DNA of 45,038 nucleotides, taken from Anaerocaecibacter muris (GTDB lineage Bacteria; Bacillota; Clostridia; Christensenellales; Pumilibacteraceae). Shown here one piece after another: positions 30,558-39,996 of the stretch. Below the pieces are notes generated by a model. It worked only from the letters and a program-made list of their open reading frames with translations. It did not search any database and was not told the origin of the DNA. The first letter of the stretch is position 1, and each line of letters starts with the position of its first letter. The position numbers and the translations under genes were made by a program. The stretch spans positions 1 to 45,038 of the forward strand of contig NZ_CALPCE010000010.1 of NCBI RefSeq assembly GCF_943192945.1. Reading direction: 5' to 3'.

Positions 30558-31646
30558 ATGGCACTTAATCACAATCACATTATCTACGATAACGAGGTGC
30601 TTGCTAACGAGATTGAAGATCAGTATAACTCCAAACTCGACCTGCTCCGTTTCGTTACGGTAGATAAAACTTTGGAGGGCGTTGCCGGCGATATTAAGAA
30701 GATTCGCAGATACAGAGCAACGGACGGAACGGAACGCCTTGAAATGGGCGAGGGCAACTCCAAAAACATCGAAGTAAACTATGCGGAAGAACAGTATAAA
30801 GTTTTGCTTTTGCAGAACCGTTTTCCGTATTACGATGAGGAACAGATGCGCGATCCTATGGTCGTACCTACGGGTATCGGTCATATGACTACGGATATGT
30901 TCAATAATTCGCAGAAGCGCGTTATGACGGAATTTTGCAAAGCAACTCTTTCCGTTGCTACCGCAAACTTCGATTTTGCGGCATTCGTGGATGCGGCGGC
31001 GAAACTTGATTTGCCCGAAGACGAAAATGCAAGAAAGGCTATCGAAGTGTTTGGCTTCGTCAATGCGGCGCATACCGCAGAGCTTCGTAAGCAACTCAAA
31101 GACGATTTGAAGTATGTGGAAGCGTTTGTAAGGACGGGTTATATCGGCACGGTCGCAGGTATTAACCTTTACACCAAAAAAGATGCACCCAACGGATATA
31201 TCGTAATCGGCACGAGAAAAGCCGTTACTTATTTCGTTAAGAAAGGTACGGAAGTTGAACAGGAAAGAGATCCCAATGTTCGTTTGAACAAGGTTTATTC
31301 CCGTAAATACTTCCTTCCTGCTCTTACGGACGAAACGCAGGTTGTCAGAATCGTCAAGGGCGCAAGCAATACGGGCGCAGGTATAACCGAAGCCGCAGGT
31401 GCGCTTACCGCAGGTACGAAAGGCACGGCTTACACCAAACAGCTTACCTTGACGGGTACGGCAACGGTTAAAGCCGAAATCGAAAGAGGCACTCTGCCGC
31501 CCGGATTGTCTATGAGCGATAAGGGTAAAATTACGGGTACGCCTACCACCATTGGTGAGTATGTGTTCTCCGTCATCGCATCCAACGATTACGGCGTGGT
31601 AAGCAAGGAATTTACGCTTACTATCGGCGAAGCGGCAGGAAACTAA
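30558..31646 (+). CDS. Major capsid protein with C-terminal Ig-like domain
   Basis: 362 aa with CGGAGG upstream. The first 270 residues fit an HK97-fold major capsid protein of the group that follows scaffold genes (start NHNHIIYDNEVLANEIEDQY). Residues about 290-360 are an added putative Ig domain (GTLPPGLSMSDKGKITGTPT, EYVFSVIASN), probably exposed on the capsid outside. Such domains are thought to help phages stick to mucus or surfaces (known from other phages; inferred here). Confidence 0.85.
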   Translation: MALNHNHIIYDNEVLANEIEDQYNSKLDLLRFVTVDKTLEGVAGDIKKIRRYRATDGTERLEMGEGNSKNIEVNYAEEQYKVLLLQNRFPYYDEEQMRDPMVVPTGIGHMTTDMFNNSQKRVMTEFCKATLSVATANFDFAAFVDAAAKLDLPEDENARKAIEVFGFVNAAHTAELRKQLKDDLKYVEAFVRTGYIGTVAGINLYTKKDAPNGYIVIGTRKAVTYFVKKGTEVEQERDPNVRLNKVYSRKYFLPALTDETQVVRIVKGASNTGAGITEAAGALTAGTKGTAYTKQLTLTGTATVKAEIERGTLPPGLSMSDKGKITGTPTTIGEYVFSVIASNDYGVVSKEFTLTIGEAAGN

Positions 31647-31665
31647 TTAACGGGAGGTGGGTAAT

Positions 31666-31980
31666 ATGACCGACAATGAAAAACTCGAATTACTGAAAAA
31701 TATGTATGACGGGGATGAAAGCGATGCCGTGTTATCCACCTATCTTGCCCTTGCCGCCGATAAAATTCTCAACCGCCTCTACCCGTTTGATACAAGTAAA
31801 ACGGAAATTCCCGACAGGTATATACGCACTCAAATTTCGATTGCGTGTTACCTGCTTGGGAAGCGCGGAGCAGAGGGCGAAACGGCACATAAGGAAAACG
31901 GCATAGACCGTACCTATGCAAGTGCGGATGTTCCCGAAGATATGTTAAAGGATATTATTCCGTTTTGTGGGGTGATGTAA
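31666..31980 (+). CDS. Head-tail connector protein
   Basis: 104 aa from the ATG at 31666 with GGGAGGTGG upstream. An all-helical protein with LALAADKILNRLYPF and IACYLLGKRGAEGE, typical of gp6/gp15-like head completion proteins that sit under the portal. The gene order supports this. Confidence 0.75.
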   Translation: MTDNEKLELLKNMYDGDESDAVLSTYLALAADKILNRLYPFDTSKTEIPDRYIRTQISIACYLLGKRGAEGETAHKENGIDRTYASADVPEDMLKDIIPFCGVM

Positions 31981-32370
31981 ATGCGTTGCTTAAAGAAAAA
32001 CAAGCAGACGTTCTTCTACTATCTCTACGGCGGAAAACAACCTGTAACGGACGATGACGGGAACTATACGGGCGAAAATGCCGTTACATACCTTGAACCC
32101 GTTGAGTGTAAAGCGAATATCTCGGCAGGGAGCGGAGATGCACAGGTCGAACTTTTTGGCACGAATATTATCTACGATAAGGTAATCGTGCTTGATGACA
32201 TAACTTGTCCTATCGACACGAACTCCCTCCTCTGCCTCGATATAATCGCACAGCCCCCTACGGTTGGTGAAACTCCCGACCACGACTACATCGTTAAAGC
32301 GGTCGCAAAATCCTTGAACAGCGTATCAATCGCCATAAGCAAGGTGAACGCAAATGAAAATAAAGGTTAG
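31981..32370 (+). CDS. Head closure / head-tail adaptor protein
   Basis: 129 aa starting right after the previous stop. Beta-rich sequence with a Cys-containing N-terminus (MRCLKKNKQTFFYYLYGGK) and a C-terminal DYIVKAVAKSLNSVSIAI. The position is that of SPP1 gp16-type stoppers. The assignment rests mainly on order and size. Confidence 0.65.
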   Translation: MRCLKKNKQTFFYYLYGGKQPVTDDDGNYTGENAVTYLEPVECKANISAGSGDAQVELFGTNIIYDKVIVLDDITCPIDTNSLLCLDIIAQPPTVGETPDHDYIVKAVAKSLNSVSIAISKVNANENKG

Positions 32371-32878
32371 TATCGGGAACATATCCGAAGCGTTAAAGCA
32401 GGTTGAAGAATACCAAAAATCGCTTGAAAAAAAGCAAAAGGAATTCTTACGCCGTATTGCGGAAACAGGCACAGCGGAAGCGACAATTCAGTTTGAGCAA
32501 GCGCAGTATGACGGTGAAAATGATGTGGTCGTTCACGAACCCGAATGGGTAAATGATAATACCATTATTGTTAAAGCAAGCGGCAGCTCTATTCTGTTTA
32601 TTGAATTTGGCACGGGCGTTCATTACGGAACACCGCAGCACGAGAAAGCCGAAGAATTTGGGTATGAACGTGGCGGCTACGGGCATCACAGGGGTAAGAA
32701 CGATTTTTGGTTTTATCAAGGCGAACCGGGAACAAACGGTGAAGAACCGCACGATCCTAATATGGCAGCACGGGGTTTGGTTTTTACACACGGTAATCCT
32801 GCAAACCGCTGTATGTGGGAAGCAAGTAAAAAAATGCGGTCTGAATTATTAAAGATTGCAAAGGAGGTATTCGGGTGA
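32354..32878 (+). CDS. HK97 gp10-like neck protein
   Basis: 174 aa overlapping the previous gene. After an N-terminal helix it has ILFIEFGTGVHYG and FTHGNPANRCMWEASKKM, the signature of the HK97 gp10/tail-completion family. It connects head and tail. The stop overlaps the next start (GTGA). Confidence 0.8.
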   Translation: MKIKVSIGNISEALKQVEEYQKSLEKKQKEFLRRIAETGTAEATIQFEQAQYDGENDVVVHEPEWVNDNTIIVKASGSSILFIEFGTGVHYGTPQHEKAEEFGYERGGYGHHRGKNDFWFYQGEPGTNGEEPHDPNMAARGLVFTHGNPANRCMWEASKKMRSELLKIAKEVFG

Positions 32879-33276
32879 TAGACATAGAAAACGCCGTTTA
32901 TACGAAAGTTTATAATGCACTAAAAGCTGAATTCCCCTCTCTTACGGTTACGGGCGATCCCGTTGCCGCCCCGTCTGAATTTCCTTGCGCAAGCATTTAC
33001 GAAGCGGATAACTATTCTTATGAGAAAACACAAGACAGCGGCGGTAATGAAAACCACGCAAGGGTTATGTACGAAGTATATGTTTTCTCGAACAAAAAAA
33101 GCGGTCATAAGACCGAATGCAAAAACATTTTTAAGGTGGCGGATGATGTACTTCTCTCTTTGGGATTTACTCGCAAAAGCCGAACACCTGTAAACGATGT
33201 AGGTAGCGGCGTTTATTGTCTTATCGGGCGGTATGCCGCTGTTGTATCAACAGAAAAAAAACTTTATCGGAGGTAA
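32875..33276 (+). CDS. Tail terminator / minor neck protein
   Basis: 133 aa with a GTG start overlapping the previous stop and AAAGGAGG upstream. The start DIENAVYTKVYNALKAEFP and central alpha/beta pattern fit gram-positive phage tail terminator proteins that cap the tail tube. Assigned from order and general pattern. Confidence 0.7.
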   Translation: MIDIENAVYTKVYNALKAEFPSLTVTGDPVAAPSEFPCASIYEADNYSYEKTQDSGGNENHARVMYEVYVFSNKKSGHKTECKNIFKVADDVLLSLGFTRKSRTPVNDVGSGVYCLIGRYAAVVSTEKKLYRR

Positions 33277-33279
33277 AAT

Positions 33280-33729
33280 ATGAACAGTTACAAATCCTTT
33301 CTGATGAAAGGCACGGTGGGAACCGGAAATGCCGTTACTTGGGAAAAGCTCATTAATATTAAGGACTTTCCCGATTTATTCCCCGTTCCCGAAGCGTTGG
33401 AAAAAACTACGCTGTCGGATCGCGCCCGTACTTATGAGGAGGGCATCGAGGAAAGCGATTCAATGGAATTCACCGCAAATTATACGCTTACCGACTTTAC
33501 CGCTTTAAGGGCGTTGAAAGGACAAGAAACTCAATTTGCGGTTTGGTTCGGCGGAACGGAAGATGCGAACGGCGTTCCTACCCCTACGGGCGTGGACGGA
33601 AAGTTCAAATTCGCAGGTTATTTGAGCGCAGGCATTGTCGGCAAAGGCGTGAACGAGATACAGGAAATCAAAATCACTATCGCGCCTACAAAACCCATCG
33701 CCGTAGATGAAACGGCATCGGGAAGCTAA
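33280..33729 (+). CDS. Major tail tube protein
   Basis: 149 aa with CGGAGG upstream. Beta-rich sequence with LINIKDFPDLFPVPEALEKT, ANYTLTDFTALRALKG and a C-terminal NEIQEIKITIAPT, typical of short gram-positive siphovirus major tail proteins. It stacks as hexamer rings around the tape measure. Confidence 0.85.
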   Translation: MNSYKSFLMKGTVGTGNAVTWEKLINIKDFPDLFPVPEALEKTTLSDRARTYEEGIEESDSMEFTANYTLTDFTALRALKGQETQFAVWFGGTEDANGVPTPTGVDGKFKFAGYLSAGIVGKGVNEIQEIKITIAPTKPIAVDETASGS

Positions 33730-33742
33730 AACGAGGTGAATT

Positions 33743-34069
33743 ATGGCAAAGACTATTCAATTTTCTTTCGAGGGAAACGAATACACCCTTGAATTCACAC
33801 GCAACACTATCAAGACGATGGAAAATCAGGGATTTACTCTTTCGCAGGTCGCAGACAAGCCGATAAGTATTCTCCCTGCACTTTTCAGAGGCGCGTTCCT
33901 TGCGCATCACAAGTTTATCAAGCAGGAAGTAATCGACAGAATATTTGCAAGGATGACGGACAGGGAAAAGCTGTTTGAAACCCTTGCGGATATGTATAAC
34001 GAACCCATCGTTGCCCTTATGGACGAACCCGAATCCAACGAGGGAAACATATCGTGGACAACGAATTAG
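33743..34069 (+). CDS. Tail assembly chaperone, short form (gpG-like)
   Basis: 108 aa. It begins AKTIQFSFEGNEYTLEFTRN, as in DUF5055-like chaperones that bind the tape measure protein. Near its 3' end the heptamer GGGAAAC (34042-34048) is in the exact phase for -1 slippage, which would fuse it to the next frame as in lambda G/GT. The short form ends at the TAG at 34067-34069. Confidence 0.85.
   Translation: MAKTIQFSFEGNEYTLEFTRNTIKTMENQGFTLSQVADKPISILPALFRGAFLAHHKFIKQEVIDRIFARMTDREKLFETLADMYNEPIVALMDEPESNEGNISWTTN
34042..34048 (+). other. Programmed -1 frameshift site GGGAAAC
   Basis: Codons GGA AAC of the short chaperone are preceded by G, giving the X-XXY-YYZ pattern G-GGA-AAC. After slippage the ribosome reads CAT ATC GTG and enters the overlapping frame at 34054. 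The fused protein would have about 254 residues. Confidence 0.8.
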
Positions 34070-34506
34070 TAAGTTGTTCGTTGCCCGTAAAAGAAATCAA
34101 GGGGGGTGGGAGTGCTGCTCCTGCTCCCCTTAAAACTTACACACAACAGTTTGACGAAATCTTTCCCTTTTACCTTTCTATCGGTATGACAGCGGAACAG
34201 TTTTGGGATAGCGATTGTACACTTGTTAAAGCCTATCGCGAAGCTAACGAATTGCAGAAAAAACGGAAAAACGAGGAATTATGGTTACAGGGATTGTATG
34301 TATATCAGGCACTTATTGATGCCGCTCCTGTTCTTCACGCTTTCGCCAAACCGGGTACTAAACCTATCCCGTATCTTGATAAGCCTATACCTTTGACGGA
34401 GCAGGAAGCTAAACAGCGTGAAGAAGCTGAAAGGATAGCTCGATATGAAAAAATGAGAGCAATAATGCTCTCGAAAGCGCAACAAGCGTTACAGAAAAAA
34501 CAATAA
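34054..34506 (+). CDS. Tail assembly chaperone extension (gpT-like, made by -1 frameshift)
   Basis: The frame is open upstream of the nominal GTG at 34054 and has no ribosome site, so it is best read as the extension produced from the GGGAAAC site at 34042. It contains a Gly/Ala/Pro linker, then FPFYLSIGMTAEQFWDSDC, a typical start of gpT-like domains, and a basic helical C-terminus. It helps load the tape measure during tail assembly. Confidence 0.8.
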   Translation: MDNELVSCSLPVKEIKGGGSAAPAPLKTYTQQFDEIFPFYLSIGMTAEQFWDSDCTLVKAYREANELQKKRKNEELWLQGLYVYQALIDAAPVLHAFAKPGTKPIPYLDKPIPLTEQEAKQREEAERIARYEKMRAIMLSKAQQALQKKQ

Positions 34507-34519
34507 GGAGGTACAAACT

Positions 34520-37468
34520 ATGCCGGGCGAAGAAAATATAGATTCGTTGCAAATTGAAATAACATCGTCCGCCACCGATGCGGCTAAAAACCTAAACGGG
34601 TTAGTATCTTCGTTGAAAAAACTCGATAAAATCGGGAAATCCGCCAACCTTGTAGCTGTTAAAAAGCAGTTACAAGGTATAGCGCGCATTCAATTTGATA
34701 ATCTTTCCGTACAGCTTGCTGCTGTTACGGCATACATAAGAGAATTACAAAGAAGCGGCAAAAAGATAAGCGAAATTGTTATTCCTGCGCCTACTATCGA
34801 AACGCAAAATGTAACAGCTCCGCTCGGTGAAACGGTTGAAGAAGTACAGCGTGCAAGCGAAGAAGTGCGTGAAGCCGTTGAAAATTTCGGGCAACCGACA
34901 GAAATCACTCGCCCGGATTGGCTTGACGGTATGCAGAGCGAATGTGAATCCATCTCGGATAGTTTTGAACAGTCTGTCGGCTCTTTGAATGCAGCACGGG
35001 ATAGGCTTAAAACCGCATTAGGCGAGAAATCAACTTTCTACTCGGATGACAAAACTTTTATTGCAGGAAACAATCTCGCAGATACATTAGACGATAAATT
35101 TGAGCGTTTGCGTTTACAGGCGGAAATACTTAAAGAAAAGTTCAATAGTATGGTCGAAAACGGCAATATAGATTTATCTGCTTGGGATAATCTTCAAAAA
35201 CAGTTGCTCTCCGTGCGTTTACAGTATCAGTCGTTAGAACAGCAGATAAATAAAAATACAAATGCGGTTTCCGAACTTGGAAATGAATCTACCAAATCCG
35301 CAGGTAAATTCAAAAAGCTATTCGCACAATTCAAAAGAGTTGCGTTTTATAGAATAGTTCGTTTCTTGTTATCTAAAATTTCACAGGCGGCAACGGATGG
35401 AATTCAAAATATCGCAAAGTTTAGTGAACAGGCAAATTCCGTAATGTCGGGATATAAGACTGAATTCCTGTATATGAAAAATGCGGTCGGCTCTGCATTA
35501 CTTCCTGCTTTACAGGCATTGTTACCGACAATGATAAATATCGGCGATATACTCGTTGACATTACTAATAGTGTTGGCTATCTCGGAGCAGCTCTTAACG
35601 GGCAAAGTACGTTCATTAAAGCAAAGAAATATGCGCAGGACTACGCAGGTGCGCTCAACGAAGTAAAGAGAGCGACTACGGGTTTCGATGAATTAAATAT
35701 TTTAGGACAGCAGGACACTTCCGCCGTTGATGCTTCTCAAATGTTTGAAGAAGTTGATATTAGCGGTTGGGATATTGCGGCTTCTATCGGAAAAATTGCC
35801 GCTCTCACTACGGGCGTGGTTTTACTTATTTCCGCTATAAAAGGCGTGAATGTATTGGGATTCTTCAAGAAGCTCGGCGGCGGTATTAAAAACCTTTGGA
35901 AGTATCTTAAAAACGCAAAAACTTGGCAAAAAGCAGGTATCTCTATTGCGGCGGTAGCGGTTGAGGCGTTTGTTTGTTATGATGCGCTTTATTCAATGGT
36001 TAAAGGTACAAAATCAGTCGGACAGGGCTTACTCGAATTGATACCCGTGTTAGCTATTGTCGGTGCTGCTATGTATGCGATGTGGGGACCGGTCGGATTG
36101 ATTATAGCGGCGGTTGTTGCCGTTATTTCAGGAGTTGTTGCCGGGATAAAAGCTGTAAGCGAAGCGGCAAAAGACCGTGAAATGGAAAAGTTTTGGAAAG
36201 TATCAGGCGTAGCTATTGACGAAGTAACCACCGCTCTTTACGGCTATTTCAATGCTCTCGGTATCGACAAGCAACAGGAATGGAACGAAACTCTCGCAGA
36301 TACAATTTCAGAATTGAACACAGCGGCTATCAACTATAACACCCTGTGGGCTGCGGTGCAAAACGGTGAAATGAGTGCAAAAACCATTGAGAATTTAAGT
36401 AATGCTTTTAACGATTTAGCAGAAGCGGCGAATGCAGTCAATGAAGCTGCCATCGGTTCTCTAATGGCAAGCATCGCTACGGGCATCAATATGAATATCA
36501 CACCCGAACTCACCGCCCGTTTAGGAGAATTGGTAAACTCGCTTGAGGTGGCGCAGGATTTATTAAGCGCAAAAATCACGGGTATTAACGCCGAATATCA
36601 AAGTTTGTTGAACGAAATAAGCAATAATGGCGGAAATTATACCCCCGAACAGTATGACCGCCTAAAAGAACTGCGTGCAGAATTAGATACCTATACTCTT
36701 ACGGATCAGAGTGCCGCTGTCGGTTGGCAAATGACTTTGGATGAGATGCTCAAAAAAGGTACGGTTGCAGGGTTCAACAAGGAAGATGTTGAATCAGTAT
36801 TAAAGGAATTAACCGAAGAACGCAACAAGTACATAGCAACAATGAAAGAAAGCTACGCATCGAATGTAAGCACTCTTACACAGCTTATTGCGCTTTATCC
36901 CGACCTGTTCAGTCAAGATGATTTAGCCGCCCTTGCAGAAAGCTACAACGCTTCCTTAAACGAAGTAAATAATCAAGTGAATGCCGTTATCAACTCTATC
37001 TATTCTGCCTTAAATGCTAACGCTATGGAAGACGAAAGAGCTTGGTATAAAACAGGTTTTGCGTGGTTATACGATTGGGGTTATTACGGAAGAAAGGAAG
37101 CCTACGAAGAACAGCAAGCAATTCTCGAAATGATAAAATCCTATTTAGGGAGCGTTTCCGAATTTGAAGTTGATGTTCCTGCACACGCTAATGGCGGTAT
37201 GGTTGAAGATGGGCTGTTTATGGCTAACCATACGGAGCTTGTCGGAGAATTCTCCAACGGTAAAACTGCCGTTGCTAACAATATGCAGATTATCGGAGGC
37301 ATTAAACAAGGCGTTAAAGAAGCTATGGAAGAAAGCGGCGGGCAAGGCGGCGATTGGACTATTCAGATTGTCGATCCTAACGGAAAGATTAAAGGCGAAA
37401 CCATTATTACTGCGGCAGAGCGTAAAAACCGCCGTGATGGTAAAACCGTTATTAGTGTGGGGGTGTAA
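34520..37468 (+). CDS. Tape measure protein
   Basis: 982 aa with AAGGAGG upstream. It has a helical N-terminus (NLNGLVSSLKKLDKIGK), hydrophobic segments near residues 425-450 and 505-550, and a long helical C-terminal half with TMP-type repeats. It sets tail length, roughly 0.15 nm per residue, suggesting a tail near 150 nm (inferred). A CCTATTTAGG sequence at 37140-37149 lies inside the gene, probably by chance. Confidence 0.9.
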   Translation: MPGEENIDSLQIEITSSATDAAKNLNGLVSSLKKLDKIGKSANLVAVKKQLQGIARIQFDNLSVQLAAVTAYIRELQRSGKKISEIVIPAPTIETQNVTAPLGETVEEVQRASEEVREAVENFGQPTEITRPDWLDGMQSECESISDSFEQSVGSLNAARDRLKTALGEKSTFYSDDKTFIAGNNLADTLDDKFERLRLQAEILKEKFNSMVENGNIDLSAWDNLQKQLLSVRLQYQSLEQQINKNTNAVSELGNESTKSAGKFKKLFAQFKRVAFYRIVRFLLSKISQAATDGIQNIAKFSEQANSVMSGYKTEFLYMKNAVGSALLPALQALLPTMINIGDILVDITNSVGYLGAALNGQSTFIKAKKYAQDYAGALNEVKRATTGFDELNILGQQDTSAVDASQMFEEVDISGWDIAASIGKIAALTTGVVLLISAIKGVNVLGFFKKLGGGIKNLWKYLKNAKTWQKAGISIAAVAVEAFVCYDALYSMVKGTKSVGQGLLELIPVLAIVGAAMYAMWGPVGLIIAAVVAVISGVVAGIKAVSEAAKDREMEKFWKVSGVAIDEVTTALYGYFNALGIDKQQEWNETLADTISELNTAAINYNTLWAAVQNGEMSAKTIENLSNAFNDLAEAANAVNEAAIGSLMASIATGINMNITPELTARLGELVNSLEVAQDLLSAKITGINAEYQSLLNEISNNGGNYTPEQYDRLKELRAELDTYTLTDQSAAVGWQMTLDEMLKKGTVAGFNKEDVESVLKELTEERNKYIATMKESYASNVSTLTQLIALYPDLFSQDDLAALAESYNASLNEVNNQVNAVINSIYSALNANAMEDERAWYKTGFAWLYDWGYYGRKEAYEEQQAILEMIKSYLGSVSEFEVDVPAHANGGMVEDGLFMANHTELVGEFSNGKTAVANNMQIIGGIKQGVKEAMEESGGQGGDWTIQIVDPNGKIKGETIITAAERKNRRDGKTVISVGV

Positions 37469-37471
37469 GGT

Positions 37472-37855
37472 ATGGACGAAAGAGATGAATTCAATCCTAT
37501 TCAATCTGTTGACGGACACGCTATACCTTGCCCCTCCGCCTATCAATGGAAGCTCGAAGACATTTCCGCTTCCGATGCAGGACGAACCGAAGATACCGTT
37601 ATGGATAAGAAGCGCATCGGGCAAGTGGTAGGTATAGAGCTTTCGTGGCAAAATGTTTCAATAGCGGATGCCGCTAAAATTTTGCAAGCGTTCAATCCCG
37701 AATATATAAAAGTTACATACCTCGATGCTATGCAGGGAAAATTCGTTACTTCAAAATTTTATGTCGGCAACCGTACTTCTCCCCTTTATAATGCCGCACT
37801 CGGAGTGTGGTCGAAAATATCTTTCAACCTTATCGAGCGCGATGGGAGGAAATAA
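37472..37855 (+). CDS. DUF6711-like tail protein
   Basis: 127 aa directly after the tape measure gene. It contains PSAYQWKLEDISASDAGRTE and MDKKRIGQVVGIELSW, the pattern of small proteins between tape measure and baseplate genes in clostridial phages. A structural role at the tail tip is likely. Overlaps the next gene (TAATG). Confidence 0.7.
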   Translation: MDERDEFNPIQSVDGHAIPCPSAYQWKLEDISASDAGRTEDTVMDKKRIGQVVGIELSWQNVSIADAAKILQAFNPEYIKVTYLDAMQGKFVTSKFYVGNRTSPLYNAALGVWSKISFNLIERDGRK

Positions 37856-39984
37856 TGTACCCTATTTCCGAATATGTAAAAAAACTTTATAAAGAAAATT
37901 ACAGGCAGGTCGTGGAAATTATTTTTCACGGCAAAAACCGCACGTTCACTTTAACGGAATCGGACATTCGTCAAGGTGGATTATCCATTGATAGATATTG
38001 CGTATCTAATACTAAACTTGAACTCGGTTCTGCGGTGGCGGCGGAACTTTCGCTTACGCTCGAAAATACTGATGACCGCTTCGCAGACGAAGTATTTGAA
38101 GATGCCGAATTAGAAGTAAAAATCGGCGTTAAAAAATGGGATGCAGGTAAATGGGAAAACGCAAAAATTGAGTGGATTCCGTGCGGTTTTTTTACCATTG
38201 ACGATCCGCCGCGCAAACTTACAAGCATTACGCTTTCCGCGCTCGATAGGATGGTGAAGTTTGATACCGTTGTTACGGGAAATATTTTCCCGGCATCGGT
38301 GAAAACCTTAATCGAAACCTGCTGTACGACCTGCGGTGTTCCTTTGCATACCGATTTAACGCAGTTACCTAACTACGATTATATGATAACCTATGTACCC
38401 GAAGTGGACGAAGAATTGACATATAGGCAGCTCATACAATGGGCGGCACAACTTACGGGTACTTGCGCCTACATTGATTGGAACGGCGAATTGCGCTTGG
38501 AATGGTATTCAAGCACGGATATAAATATTACACCGTCCGACAGATATTCTTCTGATCTGTACGAAAACGATGTTACCATAACGGGTATTCAGATAACCGA
38601 TGAAAACGATAGTGTCTATCTAAAAGGCACGGATGACTATGCGTTCAACATTATGGGTAATAAACTCATTACTCACGATTTTGAAAGCGTTGTCGAAAAA
38701 CTGTATGCGGTTGTCGGAGGATTTACCTACCGCCCTTATTCCTGCTCAATTAAGCCTATGCCTTTCCTTTATCCGTTAGACTGCATTTCCTATACAGATA
38801 AAAATAAGGTAGCACATAACACAATTATTACGAATACGACGTTCAAAATGAATATGTCGAACGAAATTGCAGGTAAAGGTGAAACCGTTAAGAAAAATTC
38901 TTATAGCAATCAAAATCCTTTGAATACACAACAAGCCGTTGTTGTACAAAAAGTTAAAAAGCAAATTGCGACAGGTATGGCAGAAGTACGGCAGGAGTTT
39001 ACGGCGGCAGATGGTTTATTGCAAAGTGCAATAACCGCCGAAGTAACCCGTGCAACAGGTGCGGAAGAAGTTTTATCTTCCACCATCCAGCAGACTTCGG
39101 AAGCTATCACGCTTGAGGTAACACGGGCTACGGAAGCGGAAGAAGCTCTCGGTTCACGCATTAGCGCAACGGCGGATGCAATAACCGCCGAAGTAACCCG
39201 TGCAACAGGTGCGGAACAGGCGTTAAGCTCTCAACTGTCATTAACTGCCGATGCAATAGCCGCAAAGGTAAGCGCAACAGGCGGAAACGATCAGTCTTTT
39301 TCGTGGAGCTTAACGGCGGATGGGTTTACGCTCAAATCCAACAACGAAACCGTTATGCAGGTAACGGCGGACGGCTTGACGGTAAAAGGTTCTATTGAAG
39401 CAGTATCGGGTACTATCGGTGGATTTACTTTACGGGACGGTGCATTATACGCTTCATCGGGCGGAACGGAGCTTCAACCTAATGATGGCGTGTTTATATC
39501 CCCCTCGTTTACAGAGTATTATCATTGGATTACTAACACCATTAAATTCGGTAGCGAAAATCAACTAAATAACAAAGAAGATATATCCCACGCCGGTTGG
39601 GTTGAATTCAGTCAAGCAAGGTGTATTCTCCACGATAATTGGGTTATCGAAACAAAAATCAAAGAAACATCGGGTGCGACAATATTAAACCGCCCTTATT
39701 ATCACAATAAGTATTATCCGCTTTTTGAAATTCAAGATACAGACAATCGAATGCCGGCAAGTTCATCAGGTGCATTCACAGTAGTAATCTTCTTTGGATT
39801 TGAAAACTACGAACACTATGCCGCCGTGTCGCAGGGAACATCTGTTCCTATATTTGAAATTCGCATAATTGAGGGAAGCATAAATGATTTACGGACGAAT
39901 GCAGGTAGCGGAAATGTAGTACCGTTAGTTTGGAAAAATTCGTCAGGTGGCTCATCGGGTGGCGGTGGCACGATCGTAGTTTAA
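37855..39984 (+). CDS. Tail tip / tail-associated protein with internal repeats
   Basis: 709 aa from the ATG at 37855 with GGGAGGA upstream; the longer frame starts inside the previous gene. The first 350 residues resemble baseplate hub proteins (FFTIDDPPRKLTSITLSALD, TYRQLIQWAAQLTG). Residues about 380-480 hold three copies of a 25-30 residue coiled-coil repeat containing EVTRATGAEE, then a carbohydrate-module-like C-terminus ending in a Gly/Ser tail. A peptidoglycan hydrolase motif is not seen. It probably connects the tail tip to receptor-binding proteins. Confidence 0.8.
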   Translation: MYPISEYVKKLYKENYRQVVEIIFHGKNRTFTLTESDIRQGGLSIDRYCVSNTKLELGSAVAAELSLTLENTDDRFADEVFEDAELEVKIGVKKWDAGKWENAKIEWIPCGFFTIDDPPRKLTSITLSALDRMVKFDTVVTGNIFPASVKTLIETCCTTCGVPLHTDLTQLPNYDYMITYVPEVDEELTYRQLIQWAAQLTGTCAYIDWNGELRLEWYSSTDINITPSDRYSSDLYENDVTITGIQITDENDSVYLKGTDDYAFNIMGNKLITHDFESVVEKLYAVVGGFTYRPYSCSIKPMPFLYPLDCISYTDKNKVAHNTIITNTTFKMNMSNEIAGKGETVKKNSYSNQNPLNTQQAVVVQKVKKQIATGMAEVRQEFTAADGLLQSAITAEVTRATGAEEVLSSTIQQTSEAITLEVTRATEAEEALGSRISATADAITAEVTRATGAEQALSSQLSLTADAIAAKVSATGGNDQSFSWSLTADGFTLKSNNETVMQVTADGLTVKGSIEAVSGTIGGFTLRDGALYASSGGTELQPNDGVFISPSFTEYYHWITNTIKFGSENQLNNKEDISHAGWVEFSQARCILHDNWVIETKIKETSGATILNRPYYHNKYYPLFEIQDTDNRMPASSSGAFTVVIFFGFENYEHYAAVSQGTSVPIFEIRIIEGSINDLRTNAGSGNVVPLVWKNSSGGSSGGGGTIVV

Positions 39985-39996
39985 TAGGAGGTAAAT

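Noticed and set aside
34101-34106. G6 run in the tail chaperone extension as another phase-variable tract
   Set aside because: It is short and in frame, in a Gly-rich linker, and unlike the 9-10 base tracts.
37140-37149. CCTATTTAGG in the tape measure gene as a repressor operator
   Set aside because: It is inside a coding region without a promoter and fits normal codons; probably chance.
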